Shown here one piece after another: positions 24,121 through 33,116 of a DNA stretch of 64,000 bases. The stretch comes from Variovorax sp. YR216. GTDB lineage: Bacteria > Pseudomonadota > Gammaproteobacteria > Burkholderiales > Burkholderiaceae_C. The DNA lies in contig NZ_FNRO01000026.1 in NCBI RefSeq assembly GCF_900107745.1, positions 1 through 64,000 of the forward strand. The letters are read 5' to 3'. The notes under the pieces were generated by a model. That model ran no database searches. It was not told the origin of the DNA and saw only the letters and a list, made by a program, of their open reading frames with translations. The position numbers and the translations under genes were made by a program. Positions within the stretch are counted from its first letter, which is position 1; the number at the start of each line of letters is the position of its first letter.

Positions 24121-26265
24121 TCAACACAACTCGATGGTCTGGCGCAGCAACCCTGTTTGCTCGGCACTCGGCCCGACGAGGATCTCGACCTCGCCCGTCT
24201 CGAACAGGGGCTGCAGGTCCGGCCCGAGCAAGCGCAGCTCGGCCGCCCGCAGCTCCAGATCCACCGAGCCGGCTTCGCCGGGCTTCAATCGCAGCTTCGC
24301 GTAGCCCTTGAGTTCCAGCAGCGGCCGGGTGACACGACTCACCTTGGCGCGAACGAACAGGAAGACAGTCTCCTCGGCCTCGCGCGCTCCGACATTGCGC
24401 AGGCTGACACTGATCTTCAGCGTGTCTTGTTCGCGCACGCGCGGCGGCGCGACCTGCAGGTCGTCGTAGCTGAACCGCCCGTAGGTCAAGCCGTGACCGA
24501 AGGCATACAGCGGCGTGTTGTCGACGTCCTGGTACTTGCTCGTGAAGTAGTCGGCGGGATTCATCGGTCGGCCGCTGGGGCGCTGGCCATAGAAGATCGG
24601 CACTTGCCCGACAGCGCGCGGCCAGCTCATCGGCGTGCGACCGACAGGCGATACCTGGCCAGTGACCACGTCTGCGATCGCGTGGCCGGCTTCGACACCG
24701 AGGAACCACGCAGCCAGCAGCGCATCGGCGTGTTCGGACAGCCAGGGAACGACGAGCGGGCGGCCTGAAAACAATATCGCGACGACAGGAATGCCGAGCG
24801 CGTGTGCACGCGCCATCACCGCTTCGGCCAGCGCCTGCTGCCTGCCGGGAAGCGCGGGCGTGGCGCGGCTCGCCGCCTCGCCGCTCATCGTGGCACGCTC
24901 GCCCAGGCACAGCAGGACCGCATCCGCGCCGTCGCACAGCCGGGCAGCAGCCTCGATGCCGCTTTCGTCGTCGCTCTCGATGGCTACGCCAGGTGCGTGG
25001 CGTATGTCGGTCTGCGGTAGCGCGGCGCGCAGGCCGGCCAGCACGCTGATGGCCGGCTCGTGTTCGCCGGCACCCCACCACGGACCTTTCATCTCCGTGC
25101 TTGCGTCGGCCAGCGGGCCGATCACACACAGCGCCTTCGCCGCGGCGGACAAGGGCAGCGTGTCCCGCTCGTTCTTCAGCATGACGACGGCCCTGCGCGC
25201 GACGTCGCGTGCCAGCGCGTGCCGCCGGGCGACGACTGCCGCGGGCTCCGGTGTGGCGCCACGGCGGTAGGGGTCGTCGAAAAGGCCTAGTTGCTCTTTG
25301 AGCCGCAACACGCGCCGCACGGATGCGTCAATTTCCTCGATCGTCACCCGGCCCTGCTCGAGCGCGATCGGCAGACCCTTGCGATATGCGTCGGCCATCA
25401 TGTCGATGTCGACGCCGGCCTTCAGCGCCAGCACCGCGGCATCGACGAGATCGGCGGCGACCCCGTGCTTGATCAATTCCGCGATCGCGTTGTAGTCGCT
25501 GACGATGACGCCGTCGAAACCCATCTCGCCGCGCAGCCAGTCCCGCAGCAAGGGGATGTGCGCTGTCATCGGCACGCCGTTGAGATCGGTGAAGGCGGGC
25601 ATCAAGGTCGCGACGCCGGCGTGGACGGCCGCCGCAAAGCCCGGCAGGTACACCTCGCGCAAGTTGCGCTCGGAGATGTCCACCGCGGCATATTCCCGCC
25701 CCGCCGTGACCCCGCCATACGCGACGAAATGCTTCGCACAGGCGGCCATCGCTTCGGGCGACGACAGATCGTTGCCCTGGAAACCACGCACCTTGGCCTG
25801 CGCGATGCGTGCGTTGAGCCAGGAGTCTTCGCCCGGACCTTCCGCGGTGCGGCCCCAGCGGGGATCACGCGATACGTCGAGCATCGGCGCGAAAGTCATC
25901 GCCAGCCCATCGGCCGTGCCCTCGCGCGCGGCCTCGCGCGCCGTGCGCTCCCAGAGGTTCTCGTCGAATACGCCTGCCTCCGCGAGCGGGATCGGGAAGA
26001 GCGTGCGATGACCATGGATGATGTCCAGGCCGATCAGCAGCGGAATGCGAAGCCGTGACTTCTCGACAGCCAGACGCTGCATCTCGTGCACAGGTCCGGC
26101 GCCCACCATGTTGAGCAGATTGCCGATCGTGCCGTCGATGATCGATTGCGTGCTGTCCCCGGCGATCACCGGCCCGGTGACCGTGTAGCTGGAGGCAGTC
26201 ATCGTCAGCTGGCCCAGTTTCTCGGCAAGCGTCATCCGGGCCATGAGGTTGTCGATGCGACTCAT
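24121..26265 (-). CDS. GH3 beta-glucosidase, BglX-like, no signal peptide
   Basis: A 714-residue glycoside hydrolase family 3 enzyme. The N-terminal barrel has GLDIIHGHRTLFPIPLAEAG, SRDPRWGRTAEGPGEDSWLN, KHFVAYG and the nucleophile Asp in VIVSDYNAIAEL (near residue 256). The second domain (from about 370) supplies the acid/base region, and a C-terminal fibronectin-III-like domain ends the protein. It has no signal peptide, unlike periplasmic BglX, so it should act in the cytoplasm on imported beta-gluco-oligosaccharides. It is divergent from the GH144-like/GH15 operon with 128 bases between, which hold a CATCGGC-N8-GCCGATG dyad. Confidence 0.92.
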   Translation of the reverse strand: MSRIDNLMARMTLAEKLGQLTMTASSYTVTGPVIAGDSTQSIIDGTIGNLLNMVGAGPVHEMQRLAVEKSRLRIPLLIGLDIIHGHRTLFPIPLAEAGVFDENLWERTAREAAREGTADGLAMTFAPMLDVSRDPRWGRTAEGPGEDSWLNARIAQAKVRGFQGNDLSSPEAMAACAKHFVAYGGVTAGREYAAVDISERNLREVYLPGFAAAVHAGVATLMPAFTDLNGVPMTAHIPLLRDWLRGEMGFDGVIVSDYNAIAELIKHGVAADLVDAAVLALKAGVDIDMMADAYRKGLPIALEQGRVTIEEIDASVRRVLRLKEQLGLFDDPYRRGATPEPAAVVARRHALARDVARRAVVMLKNERDTLPLSAAAKALCVIGPLADASTEMKGPWWGAGEHEPAISVLAGLRAALPQTDIRHAPGVAIESDDESGIEAAARLCDGADAVLLCLGERATMSGEAASRATPALPGRQQALAEAVMARAHALGIPVVAILFSGRPLVVPWLSEHADALLAAWFLGVEAGHAIADVVTGQVSPVGRTPMSWPRAVGQVPIFYGQRPSGRPMNPADYFTSKYQDVDNTPLYAFGHGLTYGRFSYDDLQVAPPRVREQDTLKISVSLRNVGAREAEETVFLFVRAKVSRVTRPLLELKGYAKLRLKPGEAGSVDLELRAAELRLLGPDLQPLFETGEVEILVGPSAEQTGLLRQTIELC

Positions 26266-26320
26266 TGGAGATTTCGAAGCAGAACCCAGGGGGGCCTGAT
26301 GATGGCATGCTGCGGGGGGC

Positions 26321-26342
26321 CATCGGCCGCGTGGCGCCGATG
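26321..26342. promoter_or_regulatory. Inverted repeat between the divergent glycosidase genes
   Basis: A perfect 7-8-7 dyad, CATCGGC and GCCGATG, lies between the GH3 gene and the GH144-like gene. It could be an operator shared by both directions. No sugar-responsive regulator is encoded next to it. Confidence 0.35.
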
Positions 26343-26393
26343 ACTCGATGAAACCAAACGTGACACACCCGTCAACGAGGACAGGAGGCGTTC

Positions 26394-27689
26394 GTGCTAA
26401 AGGATGACCGAAACCCGAAGACCTTGGCGGCCCTGCCCGATGAGGCCCTCATCGAGGCCGTGCAGCGCCAGACCTTTCGCTATTTCTGGGACGGTGCGGA
26501 TGCAGCGAGCGGCCTGGCGCTCGACCGCCGCACGCTCGTCGGCCTCACAGGCGAAGACAGGGCCGACGAAAGGGTCGCGATCGGTGGCACGGGCTTCGGC
26601 GTCATGGCCTTGATCGTCGCGGTCGAGCGCGGCTGGGTCACGCGAGACGCAGCCCTGGAGCGCCTGAGGCGCATGCTCGATGCGCTGTTCCGTGCCAAAC
26701 GCTACCACGGCGCATTCCCGCACTTCATGGACGGCGCCAGCGGCGAGACGATCCCGATGAGCCCCAAGGACGATGCGGGCGATCTGGTCGAGACTTCGTT
26801 CCTCATGATGGGCCTGCTGTGCCTGCGCCAGTACTTCAGCGAGGACACGGCTGCGGAGCGCCGACTGCGGAGCGATATCGACACGCTGTGGCACGAAGTC
26901 GAATGGAACTGGTTCACCCAGGGCGGGCGGGACGTGCTGTATTGGCACTGGAGCCCCAACCACGGCTTTGCGATGAACCATGAAGTGCACGGTTGGAACG
27001 AGTGCCTCATCACCTACCTGATGGCCGCGGCCTCGCCGCGCCATGCGATCGATGCGCGGGTCTACCACCGCGGCTACGCGTCGGGGCCGGACTTCATCAA
27101 CGGCCGCTCGTACTACGGGGTCGAACTGCCGTTGGGTGCGCCGTACGGCGGCCCGCTCTTCTTTTCGCACTACTCGTTCTGCGGCCTCGACCCGCACGGC
27201 CTGAAGGACCGCTACGCAGACTACTGGGATCTCAATTGCCAACACGTGCGGGTCAACCGCGCACACTGCATCGCCAATCCGAAGGGCTTCAAGGGCTACG
27301 GCGAATCGTGCTGGGGCCTGACCGCCAGCGACGACCCGGACGGCTACCTGGCCCACGATCCGAACACCGACAACGGCACCATCTCGCCGACGGGCGCGCT
27401 CGCAAGCCTGGCGTATGCCCCCGCCGAAGTGATGCAGGTGCTGCGGCATTTCCTCACCGTGCATGGCACGCGACTGTGGAGGGACTACGGTTTCGTCGAC
27501 GCGTTCTGCGAGCAGCGCGGCTGGTTCGCGGAGACCTTCCTCGCCATCGACCAGGGCCCGATCGTCGTGATGATGGAGAACCATCGGACAGGTCTTCTGT
27601 GGAAGCTGTTCATGAGCGTGCCTGAAGTGCGGGCCGGGCTGCGTGCCTTGGACTTCGAAAGCCCGCATCTCGGGTCGCCCGCACCGTGA
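26394..27689 (+). CDS. Glucoamylase-like (PF10091) protein, GH144-related
   Basis: A 431-residue protein of the PF10091 alpha/alpha-barrel family, which includes GH144 beta-1,2-glucanases and the C-terminal region of cyclic beta-1,2-glucan synthases. Typical stretches are QRQTFRYFWDGADAASGLAL, VETSFLMMGLL, MNHEVHGWNECLITYLMAA and DNGTISPTGALASLAYAP. The GTG start follows AGGAGG by five bases. It has no signal peptide, which is unusual because characterised GH144 enzymes are exported. It heads a run of four genes joined by 4-base overlaps. Activity on beta-1,2-glucan is inferred from family only. Confidence 0.85.
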   Translation: MLKDDRNPKTLAALPDEALIEAVQRQTFRYFWDGADAASGLALDRRTLVGLTGEDRADERVAIGGTGFGVMALIVAVERGWVTRDAALERLRRMLDALFRAKRYHGAFPHFMDGASGETIPMSPKDDAGDLVETSFLMMGLLCLRQYFSEDTAAERRLRSDIDTLWHEVEWNWFTQGGRDVLYWHWSPNHGFAMNHEVHGWNECLITYLMAAASPRHAIDARVYHRGYASGPDFINGRSYYGVELPLGAPYGGPLFFSHYSFCGLDPHGLKDRYADYWDLNCQHVRVNRAHCIANPKGFKGYGESCWGLTASDDPDGYLAHDPNTDNGTISPTGALASLAYAPAEVMQVLRHFLTVHGTRLWRDYGFVDAFCEQRGWFAETFLAIDQGPIVVMMENHRTGLLWKLFMSVPEVRAGLRALDFESPHLGSPAP

Positions 27690-29077
27690 CCTTCAGCGTG
27701 ACAAGCCCGCAAGACCCGGCGTTCGAGTCCTGGCTCGAAAGACAGCTCGCCCATTCGGCGAGCGCCATGCTGTCCAGCATCTCGCCGGTGTCGATCGTCA
27801 AGCATCGCGCGGGGTTCGGCCAGACTGTGCGGCCGATAGTCGGCGCCGTCGTCGCCTCACCCGTGCTGGGCAACTACGACCCGGAGCCGGACTACTTCTT
27901 TCATTGGTTTCGCGACTCTGCCGTCGTCATCGATGCGTTGCGCCTGCTCTACATCGACGGGCTCGTCGGCGATGAAGCCCTGCAGCATCTGCGCGACTTC
28001 ATCCGCTTCAGCCTAGACCTGAACCGGCTCGACGGCCGCGCGATCGCCGCGATACCTGACCGCGGAGCACGCGTGGCCCCCGATCTCCTGCAGTACCTGC
28101 GCGAGGACCGTGAACTCGCAAGCGTCCACGGCGATGCCGTCGTCGCCGAGACGCGGGTGAACCCCGACGGCACGCTTGACATCTTGCGATGGGCTCGACC
28201 CCAACACGATGGGCCGCCACTGCGCGCGCTGGCGCTCATGCGCTGGGCGGCCGGCGGGCACCTCGACGCGGCCCTGTCGGCGGAGGTCAATGCACTGATC
28301 CGCTTCGATCTCGACTTCACGCTGCGTCACTGGCGCGAGCCCTCGTTCGACATCTGGGAGGAGGAAAGCGGCCATCACTACTACACGCTGCGCGTGTCGG
28401 CGGCTGCGCTGGCCGAGGGCGTGGCATGGCTGCAGGGCCTGGGCGAGACGGCGCAGGCGCAGCGCTGCCAGGAAGCGTCGCGGGCCGTGCTGAATCTGCT
28501 CGACGACTACTGGGTGGATGAACGGATAGACGCTCCCCACGCGACGCACGGCTACTACCGTTCACGCAGGCTGCCGGACGACCAGCCCAGCCCGAAGGCG
28601 CTGGACATCGCGGTGATCCTCTCGGCGATCCATAGCCTCGGCACAGAGGCCGTGCACGGCCCGGCCGATCCACGCATGCAGGCCACGCTGGCGCGACTCG
28701 AGGCACTGTTCGATGCGGCTTATCCGATCAACCACGGCCGTGCCGCAGGCCGTGGCCCGGCGATGGGCCGGTACGCTGGCGACGTGTACTACTCGGGCGG
28801 CGCCTACTACTTCTCCACGCTCGGCGCCGCTGAATTCTGCTTCCGCGCCGCAGCGCTGGGCGGCGATGCATCTCATTGGCTCGCGCGCGGCGACGCCTAC
28901 CTCGCGACCGTGCACGCGTACACGCCCGCCAGCGGTGATCTGTCGGAGCAGTTCGATCAGCGCAATGGCGCGCAGACTTCGGCGAAGCAACTGGCCTGGA
29001 GCCACGCCGCGTTCATTTCGTGTGTCACGGCGCGCCGCATCGCGGCCGCCGCCTGTCGAGCGCCGCAGCGGGGATGA
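27686..29077 (+). CDS. GH15 glucoamylase-like enzyme, cytoplasmic
   Basis: A 463-residue alpha/alpha-barrel glycosidase. YDPEPDYFFHWFRDSAVVID is the typical GH15 substrate-binding start. SFDIWEEESGHHYYT holds the general acid Glu, and SGDLSEQFDQRNGAQTSAKQ with LAWSHAAF holds the general base Glu. Such enzymes release glucose from non-reducing ends of alpha-glucans. No signal peptide or starch-binding domain is present, so it acts on short glucans in the cytoplasm. The GTG start overlaps the stop of the upstream gene (GTGA), and its own stop overlaps the next gene (ATGA). Confidence 0.92.
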   Translation: MTFSVTSPQDPAFESWLERQLAHSASAMLSSISPVSIVKHRAGFGQTVRPIVGAVVASPVLGNYDPEPDYFFHWFRDSAVVIDALRLLYIDGLVGDEALQHLRDFIRFSLDLNRLDGRAIAAIPDRGARVAPDLLQYLREDRELASVHGDAVVAETRVNPDGTLDILRWARPQHDGPPLRALALMRWAAGGHLDAALSAEVNALIRFDLDFTLRHWREPSFDIWEEESGHHYYTLRVSAAALAEGVAWLQGLGETAQAQRCQEASRAVLNLLDDYWVDERIDAPHATHGYYRSRRLPDDQPSPKALDIAVILSAIHSLGTEAVHGPADPRMQATLARLEALFDAAYPINHGRAAGRGPAMGRYAGDVYYSGGAYYFSTLGAAEFCFRAAALGGDASHWLARGDAYLATVHAYTPASGDLSEQFDQRNGAQTSAKQLAWSHAAFISCVTARRIAAAACRAPQRG

Positions 29078-30834
29078 GCGCTACGTCGCCGAACCGTGAC
29101 GAGCCGGTCGTGAAGACCGGTGTCTTCCATCAGGTCCGCCAGTTGCTTGGCGCCGTGGGAGCATCGCCAGTCGCCAGCAAGCTGGCTGTGCTCGTGGGTG
29201 GGATCGTCGTGGTCGTCGCGATGACGGCGTATGCGCAGATCGAGCTCAACAGCTGGAACAAGCCGTTCTACGACGCGATCTCGCGTCGCGACCTGAGCGA
29301 CTTCATCGTGCAGGTCGGCGTCTTCGCGATGATTGCGGGTGTGCTGCTGGTCCTGAACGTCGCACAGCGGTGGTTGGGCGAAACCTTGCAGATGAGGTTG
29401 CGCGAGGCCGTCGTCAACGACCTCGTGGGGCTGTGGCTTCACCCGCGCCGGGCGTTCTGGCTCCAGGCCGGCGGCCCGATGGGCGCCCACCCGGATCAGC
29501 GCATGCACGAAGACACGCTGAAACTGTGCGATCTGTCGGTCGCGCTCGGCGTGGGTCTGCTGCAGGCGGCAATGCTGTTCGGCAGCTTCGCGAGCGTGCT
29601 GTGGGTGCTCTCCAAGGACTTCAGCATCTTCTACGACGGGCAGGACCATGTCTTGCCTGGCTTCATGCTGTGGGCGGCGATCGTCTATGCGATCGTCGGT
29701 TCGCTGTTGACCTACTGGGTCGGCAACGGCCTGATCCTGCGCAACGCCGAGCGCTATGCGCGCGAAGGCGAATTGCGCTTCTCGCTGACGCGCATCAACG
29801 AGCATCTCGACGGCATCTCCCTGGCCGGTGGCGAGGCCGACGAGAAGCGTCGCGTCGCGCTGCACTTCGGCGACGTCCTGCGCGCCCAATCGCGCGTGGT
29901 GCTCGGGCTGACCAACCTCACCTGGGTCACCGCCGGCTTCGGCTGGGTCACCATCATCGCGCCGACGCTGGTGGCCGCGCCCCTCTACTTCTCGGGAAAG
30001 GTGTCGTTCGGCGGCTTGATGATGGCCGCCGCCGCCTTCACGCAGGCGCAGTCGTCGCTGCGCTGGTTCGTCGACAACTTCAGCATCATTGCCGACTGGC
30101 GCGCCACGCTGCTTCGTGTCTCCGACCTGCGCCAGATGCTGGCGTCCGACCTGGAGGCCCAGGCGGGCGGCAGCCGCATCGCCTACGAGGAGAGCGAAGC
30201 CGGAACCCTCGCGATCGAAGCGCTCGAGGTCCGCGCCTGGACCGGACACGATCGGCTGGATGCCCCCGATCTCGTCGTTCACCCCGGCCAGCGCCTGCTG
30301 ATCCTCGGCACGCCGGGTACCGAGAAGACCTTGCTGTTCCGGGCGCTCGCGGGCCTCTGGCCCTGGGGCTCCGGCATCGTGCGCCGGCCCCGCGGCGAGA
30401 CGATCCACTACATGCCGCGCGGCACGCCCTACCTCCCGCGCGGCACGTTGGCCGAAGTGCTGTCGTATGGGATGGAGCCGTCGAGCTATCCGAGAGAAGC
30501 GATGGTGGCCGCGCTGGCGAGCGTGGACCTCCAGCGGCTGGAGCCATTGCTGGACAAGACGGGCCGCTGGGAGCGCGAGCTCAGCATGGACGAGCAGCTG
30601 CGGCTGGGCTTCGCCCGCGTGGTGCTGCAGGCACCGCCCTGGCTGGTCATGGACGACGCGTTCGGAGCGTTCGACGACGACACGCTCGAACTGATCATCG
30701 ACGTGCTCGGCAAGCTCACGCACACCGGCATCGTCCACATCGGCTCAGCCGGAGAGGCGCACGACCGGCTGTTCACGCAGGTGGTGCATTTGATCAAGGC
30801 GCCGCACGAAGTGCCCGAGGAGCACCGACCATGA
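29074..30834 (+). CDS. SbmA/YddA-type ABC membrane-ATPase fusion with degenerate ATP site
   Basis: A 586-residue inner-membrane protein. Residues 30-330 are the ABC_membrane_2 domain shared by SbmA, YddA and peroxisomal ABCD transporters, with about six helices (SWNKPFYDAISRRDLSDFIV at the start). The C-terminal ATPase is abnormal. Walker A is GTPGTEKT (412-419) with Glu417 for the needed Gly, the signature is LSMDEQ (503-508) instead of LSxGEQ, and Walker B ends MDDAFGAFD with Asp528 where the catalytic Glu should be. Transport by ATP hydrolysis is doubtful; SbmA itself works by proton force without an ATPase. It overlaps both neighbours by four bases. Confidence 0.88.
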   Translation: MSATSPNRDEPVVKTGVFHQVRQLLGAVGASPVASKLAVLVGGIVVVVAMTAYAQIELNSWNKPFYDAISRRDLSDFIVQVGVFAMIAGVLLVLNVAQRWLGETLQMRLREAVVNDLVGLWLHPRRAFWLQAGGPMGAHPDQRMHEDTLKLCDLSVALGVGLLQAAMLFGSFASVLWVLSKDFSIFYDGQDHVLPGFMLWAAIVYAIVGSLLTYWVGNGLILRNAERYAREGELRFSLTRINEHLDGISLAGGEADEKRRVALHFGDVLRAQSRVVLGLTNLTWVTAGFGWVTIIAPTLVAAPLYFSGKVSFGGLMMAAAAFTQAQSSLRWFVDNFSIIADWRATLLRVSDLRQMLASDLEAQAGGSRIAYEESEAGTLAIEALEVRAWTGHDRLDAPDLVVHPGQRLLILGTPGTEKTLLFRALAGLWPWGSGIVRRPRGETIHYMPRGTPYLPRGTLAEVLSYGMEPSSYPREAMVAALASVDLQRLEPLLDKTGRWERELSMDEQLRLGFARVVLQAPPWLVMDDAFGAFDDDTLELIIDVLGKLTHTGIVHIGSAGEAHDRLFTQVVHLIKAPHEVPEEHRP

Positions 30835-33116
30835 GAGACCCAGGGTCCACCCCCCGTCGCGCCGTGCGTCGCGCCCTCATCCGGCTGATTCTTGCGCTGC
30901 CCACGTGGGCCTGGGCGCAGGATTTCGGCTTCCGGCCACCGCGCGATCCTGACGATGCCACTGCCGCGGACCTGATGCGGGATCTGGCGGAGCGCATCCT
31001 GCCGGTCTACCAGGAGGCAGACACCGACGGCTTCCTGGCCAACGTGACCGCGCTCCAGATCGTCAGCGGCGCGTACCGTGCGGCCTTCGACAGCAGCAAG
31101 TCCCTTCGCAGCCGGCGCCAGGGCAAGCCGTTCGACGACCTGACCCAGCGCGCGATCCTCGATGGCATCTATGCGCGTGCGCGCCTGCTCGAAGCGGACG
31201 AGCGTCTCGACTTCGCCGACGCCTACGCGCGTGCGTTTCAGGAGCTGGTGTTGCCGCTCGACAATGCGCAGGCCCAGGCCATCATGGCGCGGCTCGAGAT
31301 CCCGCTGGCCGTGTACAGAGAGCCGCTGCGCCAGGCGTTCGATCGCTGGCGCGCGAAGGGCAGCCTCCCGCAGGCCGACGCCCTGGCGCTCGTGCGCACC
31401 TGGCTTTCGTTCGATTCGCGCCGCAACTACAGTGCGCTGCTGCCCGAACTGTTCGCGGCGGAAAACCGCAGCCGCTACCTGGCGGAGGGCGACATCCGGA
31501 TTCCCGTGCGTGCGGGCGTCATCCATGCCAACCTGGTCCGTCCCGGCCGCGCGGAAGGTGCCCTGCCGACGCTGCTGCGATTCACGCTCGATCCCGCCGA
31601 GGACGACGCGCACCGCAGCGCGATCAAAGGCTACGTCGGCATCACGGCGTACGTGCGCGGACGCACCCCCGACGGCAAGGGCGCCGTGTGGCCGTTCGTT
31701 CGCGACGGCGAAGACGCCGTGGCCGTCATCGACTGGATCGTCCAGCAGCCGTGGAGCGACGGCCGCGTCGCGATGGTTGGCGACGGCTACTCCGGCTACG
31801 CCGCCTGGGCGGCCGCCCGCAGGCGGCCGGCGGCACTCAAGGCCATCGCCACGATCGCGCCAATGGCGCCGGGCATCGACTTCCCGATGGCCGGGCAGAT
31901 CTTCCGCAACGCCATGGTGCGCTGGGCGCAGGAGCAAGCGACCCTCGAACCCCTGCGGGCCGACTTCGATGCCGACGCCGAGCCGGACGCGATATGGCAG
32001 GCACTCGACGCGCGCTGGTATCGCGGCGATCGCCCTTACTGGGACATCGATCGCGTCCTGCTCGGCAAGCGCAGCAGGCTGATCCGGACCTGGCTGACGC
32101 ACCCGAGCCACGATCGCTTCTGGCAGAAGTTCCTGCCGTCGCCCGAGCAGTTCGCGCGAATCGACATCCCGGTGCTCAGCTTCGCGGGCTACTACGGCGC
32201 CGACGCCGGCGCGCTGTACTTCCACCAGGAGCATCGCCGCCACCGGCCGCAGGCCGACACGACGCTGCTGCTCGGCCCCTACGACGCGACCTCGATCCGG
32301 CTCGGCACGGCGGCAACGCTGCGTGGCTACGAGTTGGACCCTGTCGCACGCGTCGACCTGCCGGAGCTGCGCTTGCAATGGCTCGACCACATCCTGAAGA
32401 GCGCGAACAAGCCTTCCCTCCTGTCGGATCGCGTCAACTACCAACTGATGGGCGCGGACCAGTGGCGCCATGTGACCACGTTGAACTCACCGGAGCGCAC
32501 CCCGCTGCGCCTGTACCTCGACACCGGCGAGGGCGCCGACCCGCATCGCCTGTCGTCGACCCCGTCCGAAGGCAATCGCACCGTGCGCCTGTCGGTCGAT
32601 CTTGCCGATCGACGCGACGTGCGCATGCCGTGGTCGAATGCACTGCGCGTGACGGAGCTTCCATCGCGCAACGGCATCCGCTTCGTCAGCGATCCGCTGC
32701 CTGCGGACACCGAGATCGACGGCAGCCTGCGCGGCGTGTTCGACATCACGCCCTCGCGGCAGGACGTGGACTTCAACATCTCGATGTACGAGCAGATGGA
32801 GAGCGGCGAGTACCAATTGCTGTTCGAGCCCTACGACTTCCGCGCCAGCTACGCCGGCCATCGCGCGCGTCGCCGGCTTCTTCGGGCCGGCGAGCGCCAG
32901 ACGCTTGCCTTCACGGCCGAGCGCGTGACCGCCTGCAGGCTTGCGGCGGGCAGCCGCATCGTGCTGCTGATCGCCATCAACAGGCGCCCCGACCGGCAGA
33001 TCAACTACGGCAGCGGCAAGGACGTGAACTCGGAAACCATTGCCGACGCAAGATGGCCCTTGCGCGTGCGCTGGCATTCGCACAGCTACGTCGAGATTCC
33101 GACCGGCAAGGCTTGA
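30831..33116 (+). CDS. Exported CocE/NonD-like (X-Pro peptidase S15) hydrolase, nucleophile replaced
   Basis: A 761-residue protein with a signal peptide (residues 1-29, ending AWAQ). An N-terminal helical region of about 190 residues precedes the alpha/beta hydrolase domain. The segment QQPWSDGRVAMVGDGYSGYA corresponds to the S15/CocE nucleophile motif G-x-S-Y-x-G, but Gly319 stands in place of Ser. The C-terminal X-Pro-peptidase beta-sandwich (from about 540) includes GSGKDVNSETIADA. The usual catalytic mechanism may be lost, or the nucleophile may lie elsewhere. Its ATG overlaps the ABC gene stop. Its end overlaps the convergent GH13 gene by 31 bases. Confidence 0.82.
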   Translation: MRDPGSTPRRAVRRALIRLILALPTWAWAQDFGFRPPRDPDDATAADLMRDLAERILPVYQEADTDGFLANVTALQIVSGAYRAAFDSSKSLRSRRQGKPFDDLTQRAILDGIYARARLLEADERLDFADAYARAFQELVLPLDNAQAQAIMARLEIPLAVYREPLRQAFDRWRAKGSLPQADALALVRTWLSFDSRRNYSALLPELFAAENRSRYLAEGDIRIPVRAGVIHANLVRPGRAEGALPTLLRFTLDPAEDDAHRSAIKGYVGITAYVRGRTPDGKGAVWPFVRDGEDAVAVIDWIVQQPWSDGRVAMVGDGYSGYAAWAAARRRPAALKAIATIAPMAPGIDFPMAGQIFRNAMVRWAQEQATLEPLRADFDADAEPDAIWQALDARWYRGDRPYWDIDRVLLGKRSRLIRTWLTHPSHDRFWQKFLPSPEQFARIDIPVLSFAGYYGADAGALYFHQEHRRHRPQADTTLLLGPYDATSIRLGTAATLRGYELDPVARVDLPELRLQWLDHILKSANKPSLLSDRVNYQLMGADQWRHVTTLNSPERTPLRLYLDTGEGADPHRLSSTPSEGNRTVRLSVDLADRRDVRMPWSNALRVTELPSRNGIRFVSDPLPADTEIDGSLRGVFDITPSRQDVDFNISMYEQMESGEYQLLFEPYDFRASYAGHRARRRLLRAGERQTLAFTAERVTACRLAAGSRIVLLIAINRRPDRQINYGSGKDVNSETIADARWPLRVRWHSHSYVEIPTGKA

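Noticed and set aside
29370..33116. A single 1248-codon open frame
   Set aside because: Its first 487 codons are an out-of-frame reading of the ABC gene; only the part from 30831 is a real gene, the CocE-like hydrolase.
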